The notes under the pieces are model-generated. The model did not search any database, was not told the DNA's origin, and saw only the letters and a program-made list of their open reading frames with translations. Shown here one piece after another: positions 8,726 to 16,438 of a stretch of DNA of 32,192 nucleotides. Source of the DNA: Eubacteriales bacterium (GTDB lineage: Bacteria > Bacillota > Clostridia > Oscillospirales > Butyricicoccaceae); NCBI GenBank assembly GCA_030524285.1, contig JAUNGQ010000015.1, positions 1-32,192 on the forward strand, written 5' to 3'. Positions within the stretch are counted from its first letter, which is position 1. Each line of letters starts with the position of its first letter. The translations under genes were made by a program, and so were the position numbers.

Positions 8726-9207
8726 TCGACAACAACCTCGACGCAGGTGCCGTCGGCAGCTTCCACCTCAACCAGCTTGCCGATCATGCCGCTGTCGATC
8801 ATCAGAAGAATCTGTTCGATATCGATTTGACGGAGAATATCGGCATCCTGTCCCTGTGGGATAAATTTTGCAATTTCCAGACCAACCTTTACCAGTGCCA
8901 TCGGTAAGTTGACGCGCACCTTATCCCCCTGTGGGGAATCGACAATGACATGCAGCAGCATATCATCAATATTTTTTCGCTGTTCCTGTGGGACAAGCTG
9001 TACCGGCATATCACCGGCTAACAGGGCGTCGACGGTTACGCCCAGCTCAGCTGCCAGCTTGGGGAGCAGAGAAATGTCCGGGCAGGAAGTATCCGTTTCC
9101 CATTTGGAAACAGCTTGTGGGGAAACACCCAATGCCTCTGCCAATGCTTCCTGCGTCAAGCCGCGCTGTTTTCGCAGCGTTGCAATATGCTTTCCGAGTT
9201 GTTTCAT
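8722..9207 (-). CDS. XRE-family transcriptional regulator with C-terminal SHOCT-like domain
   Basis: This 161-residue protein has an N-terminal Cro/CI-type helix-turn-helix (residues about 5-60; LRKQRGLTQEALAEALGVS, then QAVSKWETD), a linker, then a C-terminal part with RVNLPMALVKVGLEIAKFIP and GKLVEVEAADGTCVEVVVE. That tail resembles the domain found in YvlB/DUF4097-linked regulators. The ATG at 9207 is chosen because GGAGG (9220-9216) lies 8 nt upstream; the longer frame to 9324 starts inside promoter DNA. It is coupled to the small gene downstream. The target genes are not in view; autoregulation is possible. Confidence 0.88.
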   Translation of the reverse strand: MKQLGKHIATLRKQRGLTQEALAEALGVSPQAVSKWETDTSCPDISLLPKLAAELGVTVDALLAGDMPVQLVPQEQRKNIDDMLLHVIVDSPQGDKVRVNLPMALVKVGLEIAKFIPQGQDADILRQIDIEQILLMIDSGMIGKLVEVEAADGTCVEVVVE

Positions 9208-9241
9208 ACGATAAACCTCCATTGCTGTTTGGGATGGTTCT

Positions 9242-9270
9242 ATTGTATCGTTCGCACAACCAGAGTACAA
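9242..9270 (-). promoter_or_regulatory. Promoter of the XRE regulator unit
   Basis: On the minus strand TTGTAC (9270-9265) and TACAAT (9247-9242) are 17 nt apart, about 35 nt upstream of the ATG. Confidence 0.6.
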
Positions 9271-9525
9271 GGGAACATTGGTTGGTTTGTTTGCAACCAT
9301 CTGGCGGAAAATCAACGGAAGCATTCAACCAGAGGTTGAGGAACCTGTTAATTGCAATACTATTAGTATAATAAAAATATAAATATACATTTTATTATAT
9401 AGCATAAGACCGTCCGTGACAGACCGGTTTGGCGCAAAGGTTCTGCGTTGACACAGATGTTGGAAAAATTCAGCAAAATTGTAGTAAATTCGTGATAAAA
9501 TCCCGTATCATCCTGTGTGCGGCTG

Positions 9526-9534
9526 TGGTATGAT
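9526..9534 (+). promoter_or_regulatory. Extended -10 promoter of the YgiQ-type gene
   Basis: TG-G-TATGAT is an extended -10 element lying 38 nt before the ATG at 9572. The -35 region is weak. Confidence 0.45.
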
Positions 9535-9571
9535 AAAGATGGAATAGAGGCATGATTGAAATGAGGGGCAT

Positions 9572-11590
9572 ATGGCGAGAAAACATGGCGGCTTTCTGCC
9601 GATTTCAAAAGAGGATATGCTGGAACGCGGCTGGTATTACTGTGATTTCCTGTTGGTAACGGGTGATGCATATGTTGATCATCCGTCCTTTGGCACGGCT
9701 GTTATTTCCCGTGTGCTGGAGGATGCAGGTTATCGAGTTGCGATTTTGTCCCAGCCGGATTTCCGCTCCGAGGCGGATTTTACAGCGATGGGGCGTCCAA
9801 GATATGCCGTGCTCATCAACAGTGGCAACATCGATTCGATGGTTGCACATTATACCGCGGCAAAAAAACGCCGTCATGACGATTCCTATTCACCCGGCGG
9901 TGTCGGTGGCAAACGCCCGGATCGTGCGGTAACCGTCTATGCCAGGCTGGCGCGCAAAGCATTTCCGGATGTGCCGATTTATCTGGGCGGGTTGGAAGCC
10001 AGCCTGCGCCGGTTTGCGCACTATGATTATTGGGCAGACCGTATTATGCCGTCTGTTTTACAGGATGCCGGCGCGGATGGACTCATGTTTGGCATGGGCG
10101 AAAAATCCGTGCTGGAAATCGCGGCGAACCTCAAAGCAGGCAAACGCGGCGCAGATGTTGTCAAAGATATCCGCGGCGTTGCTTATTTTACGAAGAATGA
10201 AGGAGATATTTCGTATCCGGCCGTGCGGTGTCCTTCGCTCGAAGACACGCTGGAGGACAAGCTTCAATATGCAGAGTCGGTCAAAATTCAATATCAACAG
10301 CAGGATCATGTGACCGGCAAGGCAGTCGTACAGAAGCATGGTCATCGTCTTCTGGTGCAAAATCCACCATCTATTCCACTGACAACACAGGAAATGGACT
10401 GGGTGTACGGCCTGCCATATGAAAGAACCTATCATCCGTCCTATGAAGCCGTCGGCGGTGTGCCGGCAATTGCTGAGGTACAATTTTCCATTATTCATAA
10501 CAGAGGCTGCTTTGGCGGTTGTAATTTCTGTTCGCTCGCCTTCCATCAGGGACGGTATATTTCCTCCCGTTCGCATGAATCCGTGGTGGCAGAAGCAAAA
10601 CGCATTGCACAGCACCCGGATTTCAAGGGCTATATCCATGATGTCGGCGGCCCGACAGCCAATTTTCGGTTTCCTGCCTGTGCAAAGCAGGAAAAGCATG
10701 GCTTATGTCAGAACAAACGCTGCCTGTTTCCGAAGGCATGCTCCAACCTGCGGGCAGATCATACCGATTATCTGACCTTATTGCGCAAACTGCGGGAAAT
10801 TCCGGGCGTGAAAAAGGTCTTTGTCCGTTCCGGCCTGCGGTATGACTATATGATGGCAGACGATAACGATGAATTTTTCCTTGAGCTGGTCAAGTACCAT
10901 ATCAGCGGTCAATTGAAGGTTGCGCCGGAGCATATGAGCGACAATGCGCTATACTATATGGGCAAGCCATCCTTTGATGTATACCGGCGGTTTAAAGAGC
11001 GTTATGAGCGCATCAATGCAAAATTAGGAAAAAAACAGTATCTTGTGCCGTATCTGATGTCATCGCATCCGGGCGCAGAACTGCGGGATGCCGTTAATTT
11101 GGCGGAATATTTGAATTCCGTCGGTTATATGCCGCAGCAGGTACAGGACTTTTATCCGACGCCGGGTACGTTGTCAACGGCAATGTATTATTCCGGTGTA
11201 GACCCAAGAACCATGAAACCGGTTTATGTTGCCAAAACGCCGGAGGAAAAGGAGATGCAGCGTGCGCTGCTGCAATGGAGAAGGCCGGATAAACGTGCGC
11301 TTGTCATCAAGGCGTTGTTACAGGCAGGGCGTGAGGATTTGATCGGTTATACCCGTGACTGCCTCATTCATCCAAAGCCGAATGAGCATTTTGCACATTT
11401 GCATGAGGCAAAGCCGAAGGGCAAACAGGCAAACAAGGGACGCAGTACCCGCAGCGGAAAACCGCAGGGAAAGCAGGACAGACGGAACAGCAGACCGGCC
11501 GCAAAAAGCAGCGCTGGCAGGACGGAACAAAAATCAGTACAGCGTCAGCCAAAGCGCAAGGCCGGCTGGGCAAAGCCGAAGAAGCGATAA
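9572..11590 (+). CDS. YgiQ family radical SAM protein (UPF0313)
   Basis: The 672-residue protein opens with the YgiQ-type segment FLPISKEDMLERGW and a B12-binding-like region (VTGDAYVDHPSFG, GYRVAILSQPD). It carries the radical SAM cluster site Cys313, Cys317 and Cys320 in NRGCFGGCNFCSLAF. Conserved DVGGPTANF, KVAPEHMSD and DFYPTPGT follow. The family's reaction is unknown. The last 60 residues or so are almost entirely Lys, Arg, Gln, Ser and Gly, a basic disordered tail suggesting RNA or ribosome contact. The ribosome site GAGGGG is only 3 nt before the ATG, a little close. Length is normal for YgiQ. Confidence 0.93.
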   Translation: MARKHGGFLPISKEDMLERGWYYCDFLLVTGDAYVDHPSFGTAVISRVLEDAGYRVAILSQPDFRSEADFTAMGRPRYAVLINSGNIDSMVAHYTAAKKRRHDDSYSPGGVGGKRPDRAVTVYARLARKAFPDVPIYLGGLEASLRRFAHYDYWADRIMPSVLQDAGADGLMFGMGEKSVLEIAANLKAGKRGADVVKDIRGVAYFTKNEGDISYPAVRCPSLEDTLEDKLQYAESVKIQYQQQDHVTGKAVVQKHGHRLLVQNPPSIPLTTQEMDWVYGLPYERTYHPSYEAVGGVPAIAEVQFSIIHNRGCFGGCNFCSLAFHQGRYISSRSHESVVAEAKRIAQHPDFKGYIHDVGGPTANFRFPACAKQEKHGLCQNKRCLFPKACSNLRADHTDYLTLLRKLREIPGVKKVFVRSGLRYDYMMADDNDEFFLELVKYHISGQLKVAPEHMSDNALYYMGKPSFDVYRRFKERYERINAKLGKKQYLVPYLMSSHPGAELRDAVNLAEYLNSVGYMPQQVQDFYPTPGTLSTAMYYSGVDPRTMKPVYVAKTPEEKEMQRALLQWRRPDKRALVIKALLQAGREDLIGYTRDCLIHPKPNEHFAHLHEAKPKGKQANKGRSTRSGKPQGKQDRRNSRPAAKSSAGRTEQKSVQRQPKRKAGWAKPKKR

Positions 11591-11607
11591 CAAGGCTCAA
11601 AAAGAAA

Positions 11608-11630
11608 GCATCCCTCGTCTGAGGGAGCCT
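11608..11630 (+). repeat. Hairpin-only copy of the intergenic element
   Basis: TCCCTCGTCTGAGGGA (11611-11626) is the head hairpin of the dispersed family, here without the second hairpin, between the radical SAM and methyltransferase genes. Confidence 0.6.
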
Positions 11631-11680
11631 TCGCACAGGGAATGATATCAAATCATAGAAACATAGTTGGAGAAAAACAT

Positions 11681-12550
11681 ATGTGGATTGCAGATAAATG
11701 GAAGGAATTTGAGGTGCTTGACTGCGGCAATGGTGAAAAAGTCGAGCGCTGGGGAAAGCAGGTTTTGGTAAGGCCGGACCCGCAGGCCATCTGGCCGAAG
11801 CAGAAGGGCGTATCTGCATGGAAAACTGCGGATGCAACCTATCATCGGTCATCCTCCGGCGGAGGAAAATGGAATATTAAGAAGCTGCCGCCGCAGTGGG
11901 ATATCCACTATCGGGAACTGACGTTCCATATCAAGCCAATGAGCTTTAAGCATACCGGATTGTTTCCGGAGCAGGCGGCAAACTGGGATTTCATCGATAC
12001 GCTTATCCGCCGCTCGGACAAGCCGGTACGTGTACTCAATTTGTTTGCGTATACCGGCGGCGCAACACTGGCGGCCGCCGCAGCTGGCGCCAGTGTATGC
12101 CATGTCGATGCCTCCAAGGGTATGACGCAGTGGGCAAAGGAAAATGCAGCGGCTTCCGGTTTGGCAGACCGTCCAATCCGCTGGATTGTAGATGACTGCA
12201 AGAAATTTGTCGAGCGCGAGATCCGTCGCGGACATCAATATGACGGTATTATTATGGACCCGCCGAGCTATGGCAGAGGTCCCACCGGGCAGGTTTGGAA
12301 GATTGAACAGGATATTGCGGATTTTATCAGCCTGACCACGCAGGTATTGTCAGATGACCCGTTGTTTATGCTGGTTAACAGCTATTCTACCGGACTTGCC
12401 CCGGCGGTCATGGGATATATCCTTGGTACGACGGTTGCACCGCGGTTCGGTGGGAAAATTGATTGTCAGGAGCTGGGACTGCCGGTCCAATCTACCGGCT
12501 ATGCACTGCCCTGTGGCAATACCGCACGCTGGGTCAACCCGAATCGATAA
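11681..12550 (+). CDS. Class I SAM-dependent methyltransferase, RlmI/RlmK-like core
   Basis: The 289-residue product resembles the catalytic part of 23S rRNA cytosine methyltransferases of the COG1092 type. The SAM-binding loop is NLFAYTGGATLAAAAAG, with an acidic ribose contact at VCHVDASKG. The catalytic or target-base motif is DPPSYGRG. It lacks an obvious N-terminal PUA domain, which explains why it is shorter than RlmI. The ATG at 11681 was chosen because GGAG lies 8 nt upstream; an in-frame ATA/ATG region from 11642 has no such site and runs into the repeat hairpin. The RNA target is not knowable from the sequence. No promoter is evident, so it may be cotranscribed with the preceding gene. 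Confidence 0.88.
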   Translation: MWIADKWKEFEVLDCGNGEKVERWGKQVLVRPDPQAIWPKQKGVSAWKTADATYHRSSSGGGKWNIKKLPPQWDIHYRELTFHIKPMSFKHTGLFPEQAANWDFIDTLIRRSDKPVRVLNLFAYTGGATLAAAAAGASVCHVDASKGMTQWAKENAAASGLADRPIRWIVDDCKKFVEREIRRGHQYDGIIMDPPSYGRGPTGQVWKIEQDIADFISLTTQVLSDDPLFMLVNSYSTGLAPAVMGYILGTTVAPRFGGKIDCQELGLPVQSTGYALPCGNTARWVNPNR

Positions 12551-12558
12551 AGCGGGGA

Positions 12559-12579
12559 GGCTCCCTCCAAGAGGAAGCC
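12559..12579 (+). repeat. Hairpin-only copy of the intergenic element
   Basis: GGCTCCCTC-CAA-GAGGAAGCC is an imperfect copy of the family head hairpin. It ends one base before the -35 box of the ecf promoter. Confidence 0.6.
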
Positions 12580-12609
12580 TTGAATATCGATTTTTCCATA
12601 CTCTATTAT
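12580..12609 (+). promoter_or_regulatory. Promoter of ecfA1-ecfA2-ecfT
   Basis: TTGAAT (12580-12585) and TATTAT (12604-12609) are 18 nt apart. They lie directly after a repeat hairpin. Confidence 0.5.
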
Positions 12610-12659
12610 AAAATAAAAGTACACTTTTTTTATAGTCCTCAATAGAAAGCAGCGATGTT

Positions 12660-13517
12660 ATGTCATTCATGATACAGGCAGATGATCTGACCTATCGTTA
12701 TACTGATTTTTCCCATGCCGCGCATCTGGCGCTGGATGAGGTAAATTTACACATTCCATACGGACAATTTGCAGCAATTCTCGGACGCAATGGTTCGGGG
12801 AAATCCACCTTTGCGCGGCACTGCAATGCCATTGCGCTGCCCTCTGGCGGAAAAGTATGGGTAGATGGCATGGATACCATGGATGCCGATAAGCTATGGG
12901 ATATCCGCAGCGCATGCAGCATGGTGTTTCAGAATCCGGACAACCAGATTGTAGCCACTGTTGTCGAAGAGGATGTTGCCTTCGGTTTGGAAAATATGGG
13001 TATTGCACCGCAGGAGATCCGGCGGCGTGTCGATGCGGCCTTGAAGCTGGTTGGTATGTATGAATACCGGATGCATGCACCGCATTTGCTGTCCGGCGGA
13101 CAGAAGCAGCGTGTTGCGATTGCCGGCGTACTGGCAATGGAGCCGAAATGCATTGTGCTGGACGAGCCGACGGCGATGCTTGACCCACAGGGCAGGGCAG
13201 ATGTCATGCGGGTGCTGCATACGCTGCACGAGGAAAAGCATATCACGATTGTGCTGATTACACATCATATGGATGAGGCGGTACAGGCGCAGCGTGTCGC
13301 CGTACTCGATGGCGGGCATTTGGTCATAGACGGAACGCCACGCGAGGTCTTTTCCCAGTCAAAACGGTTGCATTCACTTGGACTGGCGGCGCCGCAGAGT
13401 GTGCAGCTGTTGGAGACGCTGAATGCTGCTGCGCATACAGGTTTGCAAACCGATGCTTTGACGGTAGAAGAATGCGCAGACCGGTTGGAGGCATGGCTGA
13501 GAGGAGGAAACTGTTGA
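12660..13517 (+). CDS. ecfA1: ECF transporter ATPase A1
   Basis: This 285-residue ATPase energises energy-coupling-factor importers for vitamins and related micronutrients. It shows Walker A GRNGSGKST (42-50), Q-loop FQNPDNQIV (90-98) with the NPDNQ typical of EcfA1, the ABC signature LSGGQKQR (144-151), Walker B CIVLDEP (164-170) and the H-loop THH (201-203). The ribosome site before 12660 is weak (AAAGCAGCG); an alternative start at 12669 has none better. The stop overlaps the ATG of ecfA2 by one base, so the genes are coupled. It is first of the A1-A2-T module; no S-component is adjacent, implying a shared group II module with distant specificity subunits. Confidence 0.96.
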   Translation: MSFMIQADDLTYRYTDFSHAAHLALDEVNLHIPYGQFAAILGRNGSGKSTFARHCNAIALPSGGKVWVDGMDTMDADKLWDIRSACSMVFQNPDNQIVATVVEEDVAFGLENMGIAPQEIRRRVDAALKLVGMYEYRMHAPHLLSGGQKQRVAIAGVLAMEPKCIVLDEPTAMLDPQGRADVMRVLHTLHEEKHITIVLITHHMDEAVQAQRVAVLDGGHLVIDGTPREVFSQSKRLHSLGLAAPQSVQLLETLNAAAHTGLQTDALTVEECADRLEAWLRGGNC

Positions 13518-14407
13518 TGGATATGATATATGGAACTCCTGAACAGCCTATTCTTGAGGTGCGTGATCTGAGCCATGTATACAGTAAGGGTACGCCGTTT
13601 GAGCGGAAAGCGTTGGATCATGTCAATCTCAGTGTGAAAAAAGGTGAATTGATTGCAATCATCGGACACACCGGCTCTGGTAAATCCACGTTAATCCAGC
13701 ATTTCAATGGACTGTTGAAGCCTTCTGCGGGACAGGTTTTTTTTCATGGACAGGACATTTTTGCAAAATCCGCAGATTTACAAAAAATCCGGTTCCAAAT
13801 CGGATTGGTATTCCAGTATCCGGAATATCAGCTGTTTGAGGAAACAGTCGGACAGGATATCGCATATGGCCCGATGAATATGGGGCTGGAGCATGAGGAA
13901 GTGACCCGGCGGGTCAATGATGCGCTGGATGCTGTCGGCCTGCCGCAGGCAATCAGTGAGAAATCCCCCTTTGAGCTGTCCGGCGGACAGAAACGGCGTG
14001 TGGCGCTGGCAGGTGTCATTGCCATGCAGCCGGAAATACTGGTGCTGGATGAGCCGACTGCCGGACTGGACCCGGCGGGGCGGGAGGAAATGTTTGATTT
14101 GATCCGTGGCTTACATGAAAAACGTGGTACAACAATCCTGTTGGTGACGCATTCCATGGAGGATGCAGCCCGTATGGCCTCCCGGCTGGTTGTATTAAAA
14201 GAAGGCAGCATTTTCCTGACTGGAGCGCCGTCTGAGGTATTTACACAGGCAGAAGCACTGGAACGTTCCGGTCTGTCCGTGCCGCAGGTGACAAAGATTA
14301 TGCTGGAGCTGCGGCGACGTGGGATTCCGGTAAAAACCAATTGCTTTACCGTAGAACAGGCGCTGGATGAGCTGCTGCGTTGTAGAACAGGGGGCATAGG
14401 ATGCTGA
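13517..14407 (+). CDS. ecfA2: ECF transporter ATPase A2
   Basis: The 296-residue partner ATPase has Walker A GHTGSGKST (50-58), Q-loop FQYPEYQLF (99-107), which is typical of EcfA2, the signature LSGGQKRR (154-161) and Walker B ILVLDEP (174-180). EcfA1 and EcfA2 form the nucleotide-binding heterodimer below the membrane protein EcfT. The start at 13517 is fixed by GAGGAGG at 13501-13507 and by the overlap with the ecfA1 stop. The final 7 nt overlap ecfT. The longer frame reaching to 13472 lies within ecfA1. Confidence 0.96.
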   Translation: MDMIYGTPEQPILEVRDLSHVYSKGTPFERKALDHVNLSVKKGELIAIIGHTGSGKSTLIQHFNGLLKPSAGQVFFHGQDIFAKSADLQKIRFQIGLVFQYPEYQLFEETVGQDIAYGPMNMGLEHEEVTRRVNDALDAVGLPQAISEKSPFELSGGQKRRVALAGVIAMQPEILVLDEPTAGLDPAGREEMFDLIRGLHEKRGTTILLVTHSMEDAARMASRLVVLKEGSIFLTGAPSEVFTQAEALERSGLSVPQVTKIMLELRRRGIPVKTNCFTVEQALDELLRCRTGGIGC

Positions 14408-15207
14408 AGGACATTACACTGGGACAGTATTTTCCAGGAAACTCGCTGCTGCATCGTGCAGACCCGCGGACAAAAATCCTGCTGGTTATGGCAGTTATTG
14501 TTGCATTATTTGTATGCAGCACATGGATTCCGTTTGTTATTCTGACAGTTTTTATCGTCGGGATGGTATATGCTTCCAAGCTTAGACTGCGTATGGTTAT
14601 GCGCGGGCTCAAGCCGCTGATCTTTATTCTTGTGTTTACGGCGGTACTCAATCTGTTCATGACCTCCGGTGATACGGTTTTATGGCGTGCAGGCCCGCTG
14701 AGTATCACCTCAGCAGGTGTCAATAAATCGATATTGATTGTGGTGCGCCTGGTTCTGCTGGTTATCAGCGCATCGCTGCTGACCTATACTACCTCACCAA
14801 TTCAACTGACAGATGGGCTGGAGCGTCTGCTTTCGCCGCTGAAAAAGCTGCACGCACCAGTGCATGAGCTGGCGATGATGATGTCTCTGGCATTGCGCTT
14901 TATCCCAACGCTGGTGGAGGAAACCGATCGGATCATGTGTGCGCAGCGTGCACGCGGTGCGGATTTTGACAACGGAGGTCTGCTGCGCCGTGCAAAAGCA
15001 TTGATTCCGATTCTGGTACCGTTGTTTGTTTCCGCCTTCCGCCGAGCGGATGAGCTGGCAACGGCAATGGAATGCCGTTTGTATCGCGGTGATACCGGAC
15101 GTACACGCCTGCGCCAGTTGAAATTTGGCGGCGCAGATGCTGCTTGCGCAGCATTGACGATATGCTTTCTTGGCGCCGCAATTGCACTGCAATTGATAAT
15201 GGCCTGA
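14401..15207 (+). CDS. ecfT: ECF transporter transmembrane protein T
   Basis: The 268-residue membrane subunit links the two ATPases to the substrate-binding S-component. Several hydrophobic segments are visible (about residues 26-57, 71-88, 110-130, 243-266). The two coupling-helix motifs appear as ARGADF (184-189) and AMECRLYRG (222-230), followed by the typical GRTRL. It overlaps ecfA2 by 7 nt. The usual truA and rplM-rpsI neighbours in Firmicutes do not follow; a repeat hairpin and a HAD phosphatase gene come next, so the region has been rearranged relative to the common order. Confidence 0.95.
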   Translation: MLKDITLGQYFPGNSLLHRADPRTKILLVMAVIVALFVCSTWIPFVILTVFIVGMVYASKLRLRMVMRGLKPLIFILVFTAVLNLFMTSGDTVLWRAGPLSITSAGVNKSILIVVRLVLLVISASLLTYTTSPIQLTDGLERLLSPLKKLHAPVHELAMMMSLALRFIPTLVEETDRIMCAQRARGADFDNGGLLRRAKALIPILVPLFVSAFRRADELATAMECRLYRGDTGRTRLRQLKFGGADAACAALTICFLGAAIALQLIMA

Positions 15208-15222
15208 TTGGATGGGGATATA

Positions 15223-15244
15223 GGATCCCTCATCTAAGGGAGCC
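15223..15244 (+). repeat. Hairpin-only copy of the intergenic element
   Basis: GGATCCCTC-ATCT-AAGGGAGCC is a diverged head hairpin between ecfT and the HAD phosphatase gene. Confidence 0.55.
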
Positions 15245-15349
15245 TCATAGAAGAATATATCCTGCAATTTATGATTGACACAATAGGCAAGGATTCCTCT
15301 TGTATGAAGGAAATCAGTTTTTATTTTTATAAAAAGGAATGAGGAAAAG

Positions 15350-16150
15350 ATGTATCGTTTGATTGCACTGGATTTGGACGGCACGGTGCTGACCAGCCAG
15401 GTAGATATCCTGCCGTCAACGGTAGAGGCAGTGGCATATGCACGCAGCAAGGGCGTGAAGGTGATTGTCTGTACCGGACGTATTGTCGGAGAGGCAGCAG
15501 TATTTTCAAAGGAGATCGGTGCATCCTCCCTGCTGATTTCTGCCGGCGGCGCGGCGATTTCCGATGTACGCAATTCGCGCAATGTCAAGGAATGGGCTAT
15601 GCCATGGGACATCGGTGCACAGGTAGTGGAAGCCGTGCAGAACCGCCCGGTAACCGTTATGATTTATGTCGGAGATCGTTTATATCTGAATCCGTATTCA
15701 GATGAAATTTTGTCCAGCACCAAGCGGACAGAAGGCTTCTGGGCAAGCAAGGTTGTTTTACCGGATATCGCGGCAACCATACGGGAGCATCGTTTTCCGG
15801 TTTCCAAGGTATTTGCCCGCGGCGATGTCACGGTACTGGCGGAGGCGCTGGCGGAAATCAACCAGTTGCCGAGTATTCATATTACCCGTTCTGCGGAAAA
15901 TAATTTCGAGGTCATGCCAGCTGGCGTCAACAAAGGTCTTGCGCTCAAAGAGCTAGCCAATGTTATGGGCATTTCCATGAACCAGGTTATGGCAATCGGT
16001 GACAGTGACAATGATACGGATATGCTGAAAATCGCCGGTATGCCGGTTGTCATGGGAAATGGTGATGATGCCGTCAAGCAGCTCGCCAAATTCGTCACGG
16101 ATACCAATGACAACGATGGCGTGGCAAAGGCAATTTATCAGTTTATTTGA
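15350..16150 (+). CDS. Cof-type HAD-IIB family hydrolase
   Basis: The 266-residue protein is a haloacid dehalogenase superfamily phosphatase of the Cof subfamily. Motif I ALDLDGTVL (nucleophile Asp8 and general acid Asp10), motif II VCTGR, the Lys of motif III near VNKGLALK, and motif IV GDSDNDTDML are all present, with a large C2B cap between II and III. Such enzymes dephosphorylate sugar phosphates, flavin precursors or similar; the substrate cannot be told here. GAGGAAA lies 4-5 nt before the ATG. A TTGACA at 15275-15280 upstream has no convincing -10, so the promoter is uncertain. Confidence 0.93.
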   Translation: MYRLIALDLDGTVLTSQVDILPSTVEAVAYARSKGVKVIVCTGRIVGEAAVFSKEIGASSLLISAGGAAISDVRNSRNVKEWAMPWDIGAQVVEAVQNRPVTVMIYVGDRLYLNPYSDEILSSTKRTEGFWASKVVLPDIAATIREHRFPVSKVFARGDVTVLAEALAEINQLPSIHITRSAENNFEVMPAGVNKGLALKELANVMGISMNQVMAIGDSDNDTDMLKIAGMPVVMGNGDDAVKQLAKFVTDTNDNDGVAKAIYQFI

Positions 16151-16174
16151 GGTTATTTCAGTAGAAATAAAAAA

Positions 16175-16431
16175 GGCTCCCTCGGAGAAGGGAGCTGTCA
16201 GCGAAGCTGACTGAGGGGCGCGTGCTGCTGAATGCAGCCGAGCGCATGCGAGAGAGCGCCCCGGCCAATGTAACAAAACCACTTACAGGTTTACTCCTTA
16301 CAGGTATTCTGAAACCATGCCGAGCTTGCTTTATGGAAGCAAGCTTGCGGCATGATAATCTGTTTCAGAATACACTGCACCGAGGTCCGTCTTCGCCTGC
16401 GGCGAATCCACCTCCCTCAAAGAGGGAGGCT
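16175..16431. repeat. Composite A-core-B hairpin element with large central cruciform
   Basis: The left end is a type A module (16175-16218): GGCTCCCTC-GGAG-AAGGGAGC, then GTCAGC-GAA-GCTGAC, then TGAGGGG. The right end is a type B module on the minus strand (16383-16430), with TTCGCC-TGC-GGCGAA and CCTCCCTC-AAA-GAGGGAGG. Between them is a 164-nt core with a big inverted repeat at 16305-16372. There TATTCTGAAAC pairs with GTTTCAGAATA, CATGCCG with CGGCATG, and AGCTTGCTT with AAGCAAGCT around a 5-nt loop. The element lies between two convergent genes and may also stop transcription. No protein is encoded. Confidence 0.75.
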
Positions 16432-16438
16432 TTATTGT

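Larger units (their letters stand above)
9208..9571. other. Intergenic region between the XRE unit and the radical SAM gene
   Basis: This 364-bp divergent region holds the XRE promoter on the left and an extended -10 (TGGTATGAT, 9526-9534) on the right. An AT-rich stretch with a short palindrome ATACTATTAGTAT lies near 9357-9369. I see no further gene. Confidence 0.6.

Noticed and set aside
15275-15280. TTGACA as promoter of the Cof-type gene
   Set aside because: No -10 box at 16-18 nt; kept only as a remark in the gene entry.
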